DNA of 64,000 bases from Polaribacter batillariae. Its GTDB lineage: Bacteria; Bacteroidota; Bacteroidia; Flavobacteriales; Flavobacteriaceae. This document shows, piece after piece, positions 36,194-44,505 of this stretch. The DNA is taken from NCBI RefSeq assembly GCF_017498485.1, contig NZ_CP071795.1, forward strand, positions 2,542,001 through 2,606,000, read 5' to 3'. Position 1 is the stretch's first letter. Each line of letters begins with the position of its first letter. The position numbers and the translations under genes are program-made. The notes below the pieces were generated by a model. The model ran no database searches and had not been told where the DNA came from. It was given only the letters and a program-made list of their open reading frames with translations.

Positions 36194-37138
36194 TTAATTC
36201 CACTGTAATTGTTTTCTTTCTGTCCAATAAAATTTCGGAGCTATTTTAAAAGAATTTAACATTTCTATTTCTTTAAAAGAGAGTTTAAAAGTATTTAATT
36301 TTAAGTTTTCTTTTAATTGTTTAGAGTTACTTGCACCACTTAAAACGATAGAATTGGAAATGGTTTGGTTAGCATATTTTAAAGAAATAGCATCTACACC
36401 AACATTGTATTTTTTTGCCAAATTTTCTAAAACAGTATATATTTTTGAATAGTGTGGGTACTCTTTATTCCTAAAAATGCGTCCGTTTGCCAAAGCTTCT
36501 TTAATAACAATCGATTTATTTTGATTGATTAATGCTTCCGAAATTTCTCGTAAATTTTGGTCTAAAAAATTATAGGTAACTTGAAATAAATCAAATAACT
36601 GAGTTTCATCAACTAAAACATCTAACGCTTTTTTAATCACTTCTACTTGATTTGTACCAGTAGTCGTTAAACCAATTTTTAAGCTGTGTTTTTTCTTTAA
36701 AAAAGCCAATTGTTCTACAACTTCAGTATTTTTTAAAACCCCCGTTTTTAAAGTTGCAGAATGAATTTGATATACCTTTAAATAAGGCAACAATTGTTTA
36801 GAAAATTGCCATTGTTCGTTTAGCTTTGCCAAACTGTGTTCTTTTACTTCGTGAACTTTCGCATTTGCATCGAAATTTGCAGTGTATGTATATCCCCATT
36901 TTGTAGCAACTTCAATAGAATTGTCGTTTTTAGTTTGCAACCATTTTAACAATAATTCTTCTGCCAAACCATAACCTGGAGCCGTATCAAAATATCTGAT
37001 TCCTAAATTATAGGCTTCTTCTAAAACAGCAAAACTTTGTTTTCTAAAAGCCTCTAAATTAGAATTATCGTAACTTTTTTGACGCACATTTATGTATTGT
37101 GGTCTTCCTAAAGCTGCTGTTCCAAGTCCTAAATTCAT
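36194..37138 (-). CDS. Aldo/keto reductase
   Basis: The 314-residue protein is a TIM-barrel NAD(P)H-dependent reductase. Motifs: YFDTAPGYGLAEELL near residue 50 (Asp and Tyr of the catalytic set), VATKWGY with the Lys, and YQIHSA with the His. The C-terminal cofactor loop has VLSGASN. The substrate is unknown; a carbonyl formed under oxidative stress would fit its neighbours. It starts 1 bp from the small gene upstream. Confidence 0.9.
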   Translation of the reverse strand: MNLGLGTAALGRPQYINVRQKSYDNSNLEAFRKQSFAVLEEAYNLGIRYFDTAPGYGLAEELLLKWLQTKNDNSIEVATKWGYTYTANFDANAKVHEVKEHSLAKLNEQWQFSKQLLPYLKVYQIHSATLKTGVLKNTEVVEQLAFLKKKHSLKIGLTTTGTNQVEVIKKALDVLVDETQLFDLFQVTYNFLDQNLREISEALINQNKSIVIKEALANGRIFRNKEYPHYSKIYTVLENLAKKYNVGVDAISLKYANQTISNSIVLSGASNSKQLKENLKLNTFKLSFKEIEMLNSFKIAPKFYWTERKQLQWN

Positions 37139-37139
37139 A

Positions 37140-37391
37140 TTATATAATTTTAACGTTTTCTAAAAAATGAATTACTTTTTGTGCTGGCATTTCACAGGGT
37201 TTTAGCATTTCTTTTTTAGAAGTGATGTAATAATTTAAGCTAATAAAATGGGTTCCTTGCAATTGCTTGCCATAAATTTTAAAAGATTTTCCATTGTTAA
37301 AAACCTGTTTGGTAATGCTGTACTTTTCGTTTTTATAAATTCCTTCGGAATATCCTTCAGGTAATTTTTGTATGTTTTTTAGAACTTCCAT
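37140..37391 (-). CDS. Small conserved protein of unknown function
   Basis: The 83-residue cytoplasmic protein is beta-rich at the start (EGIYKNEKYSITKQVFNNGKSFKIYGKQL) and ends with a helix (PAQKVIHFLENVKII). No known motif is visible; the single Cys is in KPCEMP. It is tightly linked to the aldo/keto reductase gene. Good codon structure and operon position support a real gene. Confidence 0.7.
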   Translation of the reverse strand: MEVLKNIQKLPEGYSEGIYKNEKYSITKQVFNNGKSFKIYGKQLQGTHFISLNYYITSKKEMLKPCEMPAQKVIHFLENVKII

Positions 37392-37416
37392 GGTTGTTTT
37401 CGTTAAAATTTTTATA

Positions 37417-37495
37417 CCTACAAGGTTGTTAAAACCTTGCAGGAGAGTTTTTAAAATGTTGCATTATACCTACAAGATTTTTAAGACCTTGCAGG
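37417..37495. repeat. Pair of dispersed hairpin repeats (CCTACAAGG type)
   Basis: Two palindromic units, at 37417-37443 and 37469-37495, each read CCTACAAG, spacer, CTTGCAGG and are preceded by TATA. They are of the kind often found between flavobacterial genes. The second is followed by a T run and may terminate plus-strand transcription. The following stretch to 37580 resembles another dispersed family (TTTCTCCACAAGGTCGAAAT). Confidence 0.65.
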
Positions 37496-37590
37496 TTTTT
37501 TTTATTTAAAACTGTTATTTTTAGCGAAATGTAATGAAGTCAAAAAACCTTAAATTTCTCCACAAGGTCGAAATAACAGTTTGTTACATT

Positions 37591-39147
37591 TTAAGAACTA
37601 CAAGATAGCATAGAGCAACCCACTTTATTTCTTGCCCATTCTGGTCTTTTGGCGAACCATTTTTCGTTTTGGGGTTGTTCTTCGTATGGTTTTTTTAACA
37701 ATTGAAAAAACTCATCAATTAAAGAATAATCGCCTTCATTTGCTTTGTTAATTGCCAATTGTGCCATATAGTTTCGCAACACATATTTCGGATTTACAGC
37801 ATCCATTTTTTCTTTTCTTTGTTGATATGAAAGTGTTTCTTTTTTTAATCTTTCGGAATAATTTTGAAACCACAAATTCCACCTACTTTTTATTTCACCT
37901 GAAAGATCTTCAAGATGGTAAAAAGCATCTTTAATCACATTTAAAGTTAATAAAGCTTCATTCGAATTACTTAAACTTCTAAAGAAAATGGTCATGTCTG
38001 TTTCTGTCAAGTGTAAATTATCTTCTAAATCTTGTATCAATTTTAAATCCTCTTTATCATCAGTATATAAACCTAATTTAAACTGCATCATTTGTAAAGA
38101 TTTTTTCTCAAAATCTACTTTATACTGGTTGAGAATTTCTTCCAGAGGTTTTGTCTCTTTAATTAGCGGATACAAGGCATTTGCCAATTGATACAAATTC
38201 CATAAGCCAATATTTGGTTGATGTCCATATCTGTAGCGTTTATTTTGACGATCTGTGGTGTTTGGTGTCCAACCAAAATCGAAACCTTCTAACCAACCAT
38301 AAGGTCCATAATCGATAGTTAATCCTAAGATAGACATGTTATCGGTATTCATAACTCCATGTACAAAACCCACTCTTTGCCAATCGATTATCATCTGTAA
38401 CGTTCGTTCGGAAACTTCTTTAAAAAAGTCGATGTACGTTTCTTTAGAAGGGTTTCCTAAATACGAAAAATGATATTTTATGGTATAATCTGTTAGTATT
38501 TTTAAATTTTTTACATCATTTCTTGCCGCAAAGATTTCAAAATTGCCAAAACGTAAAAAACTGGGGGCAGTTCTTGCAACAATTGCCCCTTTTTCATAGG
38601 CAGGATTTCCATCGTACAAAACATCTCGTAAAACTTGGTCTCCAGATAAACTTAAAGACAAAGCACGTGTTGTTGGTATGCCTAAATAAAACATGGCTTC
38701 GCTACATAAATATTCTCTAATAGAAGAACGCAAAACCGCCAAACCATCTGCAGTTCTAGAATAAGGAGTTTCGCCAGCACCTTTTAACTGAACCTTCCAG
38801 TTTTTATTTTCGTGTTCAATTTCAAATAGATTAATGGCTCTTCCATCACCTAGCTGTCCTGCCCAATTGCCAAATTGATGGCCTGCATAACACATGGCAT
38901 AAGGTTTTGTTTCTGGATAAATTTTGTTTCCGGTAACGATATTTTTAAAAAAGTTAGTTTTAGTTTCTTCTTCGCAAATTCCTAATTCAGCTGCCATTTC
39001 TTTAGAAACATGCAACACTTTTGGGTTGGATGTTTTCTTTGGAAAAACATAAGAAAAAACAGCATTTTCTACCTGTCTTCTTGAGTTTTCTAAGTTTTTA
39101 TCGGCAGGTAAATTCTCGGTAAAGGTATGTTTTATGTTTAATTTCAT
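37591..39147 (-). CDS. selO: SelO protein AMPylase
   Basis: The 518-residue protein is a SelO/YdiU pseudokinase that transfers AMP to Ser, Thr or Tyr of target proteins. Motifs: GHQFGNWAGQLGDGRAI near residue 90, KGAGETPYSR near 120, HGVMNTDNMSI near 265 (metal site) and FDFGW. The C-terminus has the family cysteine tail CSMLSCSS, a position where mammals use selenocysteine. Its start overlaps the glutaredoxin-like gene by 4 bases. Known targets of SelO are redox proteins including glutaredoxin, which matches the neighbours. Confidence 0.96.
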   Translation of the reverse strand: MKLNIKHTFTENLPADKNLENSRRQVENAVFSYVFPKKTSNPKVLHVSKEMAAELGICEEETKTNFFKNIVTGNKIYPETKPYAMCYAGHQFGNWAGQLGDGRAINLFEIEHENKNWKVQLKGAGETPYSRTADGLAVLRSSIREYLCSEAMFYLGIPTTRALSLSLSGDQVLRDVLYDGNPAYEKGAIVARTAPSFLRFGNFEIFAARNDVKNLKILTDYTIKYHFSYLGNPSKETYIDFFKEVSERTLQMIIDWQRVGFVHGVMNTDNMSILGLTIDYGPYGWLEGFDFGWTPNTTDRQNKRYRYGHQPNIGLWNLYQLANALYPLIKETKPLEEILNQYKVDFEKKSLQMMQFKLGLYTDDKEDLKLIQDLEDNLHLTETDMTIFFRSLSNSNEALLTLNVIKDAFYHLEDLSGEIKSRWNLWFQNYSERLKKETLSYQQRKEKMDAVNPKYVLRNYMAQLAINKANEGDYSLIDEFFQLLKKPYEEQPQNEKWFAKRPEWARNKVGCSMLSCSS

Positions 39148-39392
39148 GTGTTTTTATCAATCCATTTTAGAAGCTCCTTATCAGAAGGATTTCTCAACTT
39201 TTTTTTGCCAATTGTAATTGTTGGAAAGTTTAATTTTCCATTTGCATACAATTTACGCAATTCTTTGGCATTTTCTAAATTTTGTTCTACATCTAAAAAC
39301 GCGTAATCTAAATTACGCGTTTCTAAAAATGTTTTATAATATTGGGTTTTATGGCATCTTTCTGCGCCATAAAGTTTAATGATAGTTTTCAT
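39144..39392 (-). CDS. Glutaredoxin-like protein
   Basis: I choose the ATG ending at 39392 (MKTIIKLYGAERCHKTQYYK); the longer reading would translate the upstream repeat. The 82-residue protein has a glutaredoxin/thioredoxin fold with a monothiol-like C-H-K-T motif instead of CxxC, the TFP-like FPTITIG near residue 60, and a C-terminal helix. It overlaps selO by 4 bases. A monothiol motif suggests a role in glutathione-type or low-molecular-weight thiol mixed disulfides. Confidence 0.85.
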   Translation of the reverse strand: MKTIIKLYGAERCHKTQYYKTFLETRNLDYAFLDVEQNLENAKELRKLYANGKLNFPTITIGKKKLRNPSDKELLKWIDKNT

Positions 39393-39402
39393 ATTTTGTC
39401 TC

Positions 39403-39455
39403 CTTGAGCGCAGTCGAAAGGTTTTATGAGTTCTCGACTGCGCTCGAACTAACAT
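39403..39455. repeat. Dispersed TCGAGCGCAGTCGA repeat, inverted pair
   Basis: TTGAGCGCAGTCGAAAG and TTCTCGACTGCGCTCGAA face each other across a short spacer and can form a strong hairpin. The right arm supplies the last codons of msrA. A related copy lies inside the GSCFA gene at 4006-4025. Confidence 0.75.
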
Positions 39456-39990
39456 CAACTAATTTATTTGCATGTAAATTTCTTAGTTTTGCCAATTTGG
39501 GTTCAATTACAAAACTACAATAACCTTGTTGTGTATTTTCTCTGTAGTAATTTTGATGCGCTTTTTCTGCTTCATAAAAAACGGGCAGTGGACTAATTTC
39601 TGTTACAATTTTATTAGAATAATAAGGCTGTATTTGTTTTACAACCTGTTTTGCAATTTTATGTTGCGTTTCGTTTTCGTAATAAATTACAGAGCGATAT
39701 TGTGTACCTCTATCTGCACCTTGTTGGTTTAAGGTTGTTGGATCGTGTGTGGTCATAAAAATAACTAAAATGTCTTCAAAAGAAATTATATTTGAGTCGA
39801 ATGTAATTTGAACGACTTCTGCATGACCCGTTAACCCCGAGCAAACTTCTCTATAAGTTGGTTTGCCTGGCGCATTTCCGCCTGCATAACCAGAAACTAC
39901 TTTTTCTACACCTTTAACTTCTTGAAATACAGCTTCTGTACACCAAAAACAACCACCTCCTAAGGTGGCAATTTGTATATTTTTATTCAT
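39424..39990 (-). CDS. msrA: Peptide-methionine (S)-S-oxide reductase
   Basis: The 188-residue enzyme reduces the S epimer of methionine sulfoxide. All motifs are standard: GGGCFWCTEAVF near residue 10, GHAEVVQ near 52, DRGTQYRSVIYY near 90. The last residues (DVSSSAVENS) are encoded by a dispersed palindromic repeat that has become the gene's 3' end; the catalytic core is unaffected. Part of the redox cluster with msrB upstream. Confidence 0.96.
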   Translation of the reverse strand: MNKNIQIATLGGGCFWCTEAVFQEVKGVEKVVSGYAGGNAPGKPTYREVCSGLTGHAEVVQITFDSNIISFEDILVIFMTTHDPTTLNQQGADRGTQYRSVIYYENETQHKIAKQVVKQIQPYYSNKIVTEISPLPVFYEAEKAHQNYYRENTQQGYCSFVIEPKLAKLRNLHANKLVDVSSSAVENS

Positions 39991-40019
39991 TTTTATATTA
40001 ACTTTTTACAGCAAGGGGT

Positions 40020-40466
40020 TTAAACCCCTTGTAAAATCATAGATTCTGAATTGATACAATAACGCAATCCACTTGGTTCTGGACCATCAGGAAAAACGTG
40101 TCCCAAATGCGCGTCGCAAGTATTGCACATTACTTCTACTCGAATCATACCAAAAGAAGTGTCTTTATGATATTTAATGGCATTTTCTTTAATAGGCTGT
40201 GTAAAACTTGGCCATCCAGAACTCGAGTTGAATTTTATAGTAGAGTCGAATAATGGCGTATGACAACAAATACAATTGTATTGGCCTTCGTCGTAAATAC
40301 TACATAATGCCCCACTATGTGGTCTTTCTGTTCCTTTTTGTCTTGTGATTCTAAACTGTTCTGGAGTTAGAATTTCTTTCCATTCTGCATCGGTTTTTTC
40401 TACTCTTTTGTCTGGTTTTAGATTTCCTTTTGTAGAAAATCGAATCACTTCTTTCCATGTTAGCAT
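40020..40466 (-). CDS. msrB: Peptide-methionine (R)-S-oxide reductase
   Basis: The ATG ending at 40466 (MLTWKEVIRFSTKG) is preferred; the longer frame adds 37 residues without family likeness. The 148-residue enzyme reduces the R epimer of methionine sulfoxide. It has both zinc pairs (CICC in YNCICCHTPLF, CNTC in VMCNTCDAHLGHVF), SSGWPSF, and the catalytic Cys in GLRYCINS. Its stop codon lies inside a palindrome (CAAGGGG-TTTAA-CCCCTTG) at about 40013-40032 that may terminate the transcript. Confidence 0.95.
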   Translation of the reverse strand: MLTWKEVIRFSTKGNLKPDKRVEKTDAEWKEILTPEQFRITRQKGTERPHSGALCSIYDEGQYNCICCHTPLFDSTIKFNSSSGWPSFTQPIKENAIKYHKDTSFGMIRVEVMCNTCDAHLGHVFPDGPEPSGLRYCINSESMILQGV

Positions 40467-40626
40467 AAAATAATTCCTTTCTTTTTTTATTAATAATATA
40501 TGCTTTGTACATAATTGTAGTCGAAAATATAGTTGTTTTCTTACAAAGAGTATTTTGTTTTGAAATACCAATAGCATTACTTAAATTTACAATATAATAT
40601 ACAAACCAAAGGCAATTTATTTTGAC

Positions 40627-40634
40627 TATTTTTG
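40627..40634 (+). promoter_or_regulatory. Putative -7 box for the HD-PycTM gene
   Basis: TATTTTTG matches TAnnTTTG and lies 18 bp upstream of the ATG, giving a leader of about ten bases. Confidence 0.5.
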
Positions 40635-40652
40635 TATGAAAATTAAATAATT

Positions 40653-41846
40653 ATGACTGCATTAATTGCTGAAGTAGAAAAATTCGTCTATACTTTGTTA
40701 AGTAATGATTTACACGCAAACTATGTGTATCATAATTTGGCACACACACAAAGAGTGGTTGAAAAAACGAAAGAATTAGCAGAAAGTTTAGAAATTGTAA
40801 AGGTAGATGCAGATAATCTTGAAATTGCAGCTTGGTTTCATGATGTTGGTTATGTAAAAGGTTCTGAAAATCACGAAGAAAAAAGTGTCGAAATTGCAAA
40901 AGAGTTTTTAAAAACAAAGAATTTTTCGGAAAATAGAATGGTTGCGATTTGCGATTTAATTTTAGCAACAAAAATGAGCTATCTTCCACAAAACAGTTTG
41001 GAAAAAATTATAAAAGATGCAGATTCTTCTCACTTAGCTTCTGGAAATTTTCTCGATTATACTTCTTTGCTAAGAAGAGAATGGGAGCTTGTCTTAGGAA
41101 AAAAATACACAAATATAGAGTGGATTGAGTTAAACATTTCTTTTTTAACAAACAAACATCGGTATTATTCGGGTTTTGCTTTAAAAAACTGGAGCAAAAA
41201 CAAAGAAAAAAACTTGGCCAAATTGCTAAAAAACCAAAAGAAACTTAAAAAAGAAAATAAGAAATTTAAACAGAAAAAAGTTGCTTTAGATATCAAAAAA
41301 AATAAAAGCATTGTTCCAGAACGTGGTGTAGAAACTATGTTTAGAGTTGCTCTAAGAAACCACATTACGTTAAGTGACATTGCAGATACGAAAGCCAATA
41401 TTTTACTTTCTGTAAATGCCATTATTGTTTCTTTAGCCTTGTCTAATTTATTACCTAAGTTAGACAATCCTTCGAATTCTCATTTGCTAATTCCAACCAC
41501 TATATTTGTTGCGTTTACGGTAATTTCTATAGTTTTATCGATAATTGCAACAAGACCTAATGTTACTGAAGGTAAATTTACTAAAGAAGATGTTTCTAAT
41601 CGAAAAGTAAACCTGTTGTTTTTTGGAAATTTTCATAAAATGAAATTAGAAGACTTCGAATGGGGAATTTCAGAAATGATGACAGACAGAGAATATTTAT
41701 ACGGTTCTTTAACAAAAGATTTGTACTTTTTAGGATTGGTTTTAAATAGAAAGTATAAAATATTACGACTTACTTACACCGTTTTTATGATTGGAATTAT
41801 TGTAAGCGTAATTGCTTTTGGAATTTCATTTAAGTTTAAGGGATAG
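40653..41846 (+). CDS. HD-domain protein fused to PycTM-like membrane domain
   Basis: The 397-residue protein has an N-terminal HD phosphohydrolase domain (about 1-190: YHNLAHTQRV with His, WFHDVGYVKG with His-Asp, KDADSSH), a Lys-rich linker (195-225) and a C-terminal membrane module beginning NHITLSDIADTKANILLSVNAIIVSLAL with helices near 250-270, 285-305 and 370-390. That module matches the DUF5706/PycTM effector domain of Pycsar systems. No cyclase gene is adjacent. A nucleotide-regulated or nucleotide-degrading membrane protein is likely; fusion in core chromosome context is not a typical defence locus. Confidence 0.85.
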   Translation: MTALIAEVEKFVYTLLSNDLHANYVYHNLAHTQRVVEKTKELAESLEIVKVDADNLEIAAWFHDVGYVKGSENHEEKSVEIAKEFLKTKNFSENRMVAICDLILATKMSYLPQNSLEKIIKDADSSHLASGNFLDYTSLLRREWELVLGKKYTNIEWIELNISFLTNKHRYYSGFALKNWSKNKEKNLAKLLKNQKKLKKENKKFKQKKVALDIKKNKSIVPERGVETMFRVALRNHITLSDIADTKANILLSVNAIIVSLALSNLLPKLDNPSNSHLLIPTTIFVAFTVISIVLSIIATRPNVTEGKFTKEDVSNRKVNLLFFGNFHKMKLEDFEWGISEMMTDREYLYGSLTKDLYFLGLVLNRKYKILRLTYTVFMIGIIVSVIAFGISFKFKG

Positions 41847-41851
41847 GTTGT

Positions 41852-44239
41852 TTAAGCTTCAATTTGTTTTAACAAGTCGTTTAAGGTAATTGTTTTCTTT
41901 TCGTCAAAATCTTTTTGATAAATAACCTCTACTCTTAACGCTTTTAAGCCAGAAACACCTTGTAAGTCTTCTAATTCTAAAAACTCAATTTTACCCAATT
42001 GATTTTTCGACTGTAAAAAATTAATGTATTTAATATACTCTAGTGCGTCTTTGTCTTGAGAGTAAATTATGGCAATTTTTCCAGGTTGCGTAATGCGTTC
42101 TTGCGAGTTTCTAATGTGTGCTTTATCGATACGTTTTTTAATAATTTCGTAACGAATGTTGTAGGCTCCATCTACATCGAACTGTTTTTCGTCCATTCGA
42201 AATTTAATCGCCATAGAGTTGCTATGCACCAAAACCAAAGAAGCAACTCTTAAATTGTGTTGCATTTTATCTAATAAAGAAAAAGCAATATTTTCCATTT
42301 CGCACATGGTTTGCAACTGCCATAAGCGAAGGTTGTATAAATAAATTTCGTCGAATTGTTTGTCATGCGCAATCGATTGACCAATGTACATGTTAAATTC
42401 GACCCCATCTGTTTTGTACCTTTCGAAGTAATGAGGAAACATTTTTTGTGCATCTTTTTGCTTCTTATCGATAAAACTAGATAGTTTATGGTTGATAAGA
42501 TTTACACTTTTTTCGTATTCTTTCCGTTTTTCGTACACAACGTTTAAATCTTCATCTAAACGATTCATGTAAATATTTACTTTTTTAGCAAGTGTTTTGT
42601 TAATGTTTTTGATGTGTTTAAAAACAGGATAAATTTCTCGCTGTAAAAAATCAAGAATGTTAATTTCGTCGCCTGCATTTAATTCGTCTTTTACATCTTT
42701 TAAATATGTAGAAACTCGAAACATTAATTCGTTATAAATGGGTAGTTTTTCTATTTTGCAAGCGTCTTTTAGAACAGAAATGGCTAAAGTAAGTTGTGTA
42801 ATTAAATCTTCTCTAATGGCTTTATTTCTTGCTTCAGAAGAGCCCTTAATATCGCTTTGCCCATACAAAGGAAAAACATCGTTAAAAACAATTTCATCTA
42901 ATTTTGCGTTTTCATTTGTTTGAGATTCTAAATGATATTTTTGCGCAGCTTGGTAAAAACGCCATTTTACAGAAGGGTGTATAGAGGTGTAATTTTCTTG
43001 AATGGTTGCTTCTAAAATATTTTGTCTTTCTTCTGAAGTTCTTTTTACAGCAGCTTCAAAAACAGGTACGATGTCTTTTAATTTGTTAATGTTTACAGAG
43101 TTTAAATCGTAAGCCCTTGGAGAAGCAATTTCTAATAAAGCTAAGCCTCCATTATCGTTTGCTTTAATAGGAATTAAAATAATACTTTGTATGCCTGAAT
43201 TGTACAAGTTTTTATAAAACGGATTTTTATTTGTGCTTTTTCCATATTCTTCTAAATCGGAAATTACAAATGTTTCGTGGTTTATAAATACTTTTTGAAT
43301 AACGTTTTGGCAAAAATAATTTGGCGAACAAATAATATGATCTTGATTATTTAAGATAATACTATTCGATTTATTTTCGACGGTTTCACATAATTTTCCA
43401 TTGAATTTGTCGAAAATAGAAAAGCCTAATTTTAAGTCTCTAATACTATAAAAATCGCGCAAATTATTTTGAAGTCGAAAGATTAAATGATCTCCACCAC
43501 CTAATAAATTTGCCTTTATAGAAGACAACATTTCTTCGGAGGTAACGTCAAATAAATTAATAATTCCGAAACCTTTAAAAATGTAACTACTTGGAGGAAA
43601 TTTTTCTTTCCAAATATCAATATTATCAAAATTATTTAAAAGTTCTTTAAAATCTTCTTGTGTTAATTTTGGTGCGTTTTCTGTTGGGGTAATTTCTGAA
43701 AAATCGGCATTAAAGGTGGCTCTGTAGTATTTCATGGTTCCAGTTGTTTTGTCTGGAATGTCGAAATAAAAAGGCCTTTTAATATCGATATTATAACCAT
43801 AAACAAACCCTAAAATAAAGGTACATGCCATTATATACATGCTTTCGTTTTCGAAATTTCTTACCGTAAATTCGTAGTCTTCTCCTGCATTTTTAATAAT
43901 ATTTTTAAACCGAGTTGTAAACTTAAACGAAGTAAAAGAAAAGGGAACACTTGCGGCTTTAATTTCGTTATTTAATAGCGCTTCTGGAAAAAGAGAATCT
44001 AACAATAAATTTATAGGTTCTTGATGTTTTTCTAATAAAGTGCAATCTGAAAAACCATTAATAAGTGCAGGATATTGTTTTAATACCTGAACGATTTCTT
44101 TTGCTGAAGTATGAAAAGGATGGTTTTTATTTTCGGTAAGAGCATACTTTTCAATCATTACAAAAACTTTCTTAAATGAAATGTTTAATTGTAATGGTAA
44201 CTCAACATCAGAAACGAATTTTGGTCCTATAATTTTCAT
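41852..44239 (-). CDS. GAF domain-containing protein, Bacteroidota type
   Basis: The 795-residue protein is soluble, without signal or membrane helix. A GAF-like domain appears near residues 270-410 (CSPNYFCQNVIQKVFI, GIQSIILIPIKANDNGGLALLEIAS), flanked by a long N-terminal domain and a helical C-terminal half with coiled-coil character (FIDKKQKDAQKMFPHYFERYKTDG). No output enzyme domain is visible. It is convergent with the HD-PycTM gene (5-bp gap) and stands alone. Ligand and partner unknown. Confidence 0.8.
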   Translation of the reverse strand: MKIIGPKFVSDVELPLQLNISFKKVFVMIEKYALTENKNHPFHTSAKEIVQVLKQYPALINGFSDCTLLEKHQEPINLLLDSLFPEALLNNEIKAASVPFSFTSFKFTTRFKNIIKNAGEDYEFTVRNFENESMYIMACTFILGFVYGYNIDIKRPFYFDIPDKTTGTMKYYRATFNADFSEITPTENAPKLTQEDFKELLNNFDNIDIWKEKFPPSSYIFKGFGIINLFDVTSEEMLSSIKANLLGGGDHLIFRLQNNLRDFYSIRDLKLGFSIFDKFNGKLCETVENKSNSIILNNQDHIICSPNYFCQNVIQKVFINHETFVISDLEEYGKSTNKNPFYKNLYNSGIQSIILIPIKANDNGGLALLEIASPRAYDLNSVNINKLKDIVPVFEAAVKRTSEERQNILEATIQENYTSIHPSVKWRFYQAAQKYHLESQTNENAKLDEIVFNDVFPLYGQSDIKGSSEARNKAIREDLITQLTLAISVLKDACKIEKLPIYNELMFRVSTYLKDVKDELNAGDEINILDFLQREIYPVFKHIKNINKTLAKKVNIYMNRLDEDLNVVYEKRKEYEKSVNLINHKLSSFIDKKQKDAQKMFPHYFERYKTDGVEFNMYIGQSIAHDKQFDEIYLYNLRLWQLQTMCEMENIAFSLLDKMQHNLRVASLVLVHSNSMAIKFRMDEKQFDVDGAYNIRYEIIKKRIDKAHIRNSQERITQPGKIAIIYSQDKDALEYIKYINFLQSKNQLGKIEFLELEDLQGVSGLKALRVEVIYQKDFDEKKTITLNDLLKQIEA

Positions 44240-44353
44240 ATTATATCTTTCTTAATCCTCTAATCTACAAAATTGTTTATAAATGGTCGTAATTTAAAGT
44301 GAATACTTTCTTATAAGTGATGGTTTTTAAAAGGAAATGGATTAATGGTATAA

Positions 44354-44470
44354 GCGCGTTAGGGATTGAAATGGCATCCTTTTTAGTTGTCAGTTCGAGT
44401 AAATTTGTGAAGAATGAACAAATTTGTATCGAGAACAAAACTAAAAAGATATAATGGAAAGCCCGCTCGA
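44354..44470 (+). ncRNA. Dispersed structured element (Flavo-1-like)
   Basis: GCGCGTTAGGGATTGAAATGG, CATCC, a long hairpin (CTTTTTAGTT at 44379-44388 with AACTAAAAAG at 44439-44448, and an inner stem), then ATATAATGGAAAGCCCGC. This pattern recurs between genes in many flavobacterial genomes and I believe it is the Flavo-1 type motif; the name is from memory. Role unknown. Confidence 0.45.
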
Positions 44471-44505
44471 ACGCCCAAAATAGTATAAAAAATAGTTGTT
44501 AAAAT

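Noticed and set aside
39393-39458. 22-residue N-terminal extension of the glutaredoxin-like protein
   Set aside because: It translates the dispersed palindromic repeat; the next ATG gives the family's normal start.
40653-44239. A complete Pycsar defence locus
   Set aside because: No nucleotide cyclase is next to the PycTM-like protein; the neighbouring GAF protein has no visible cyclase domain and is on the other strand.
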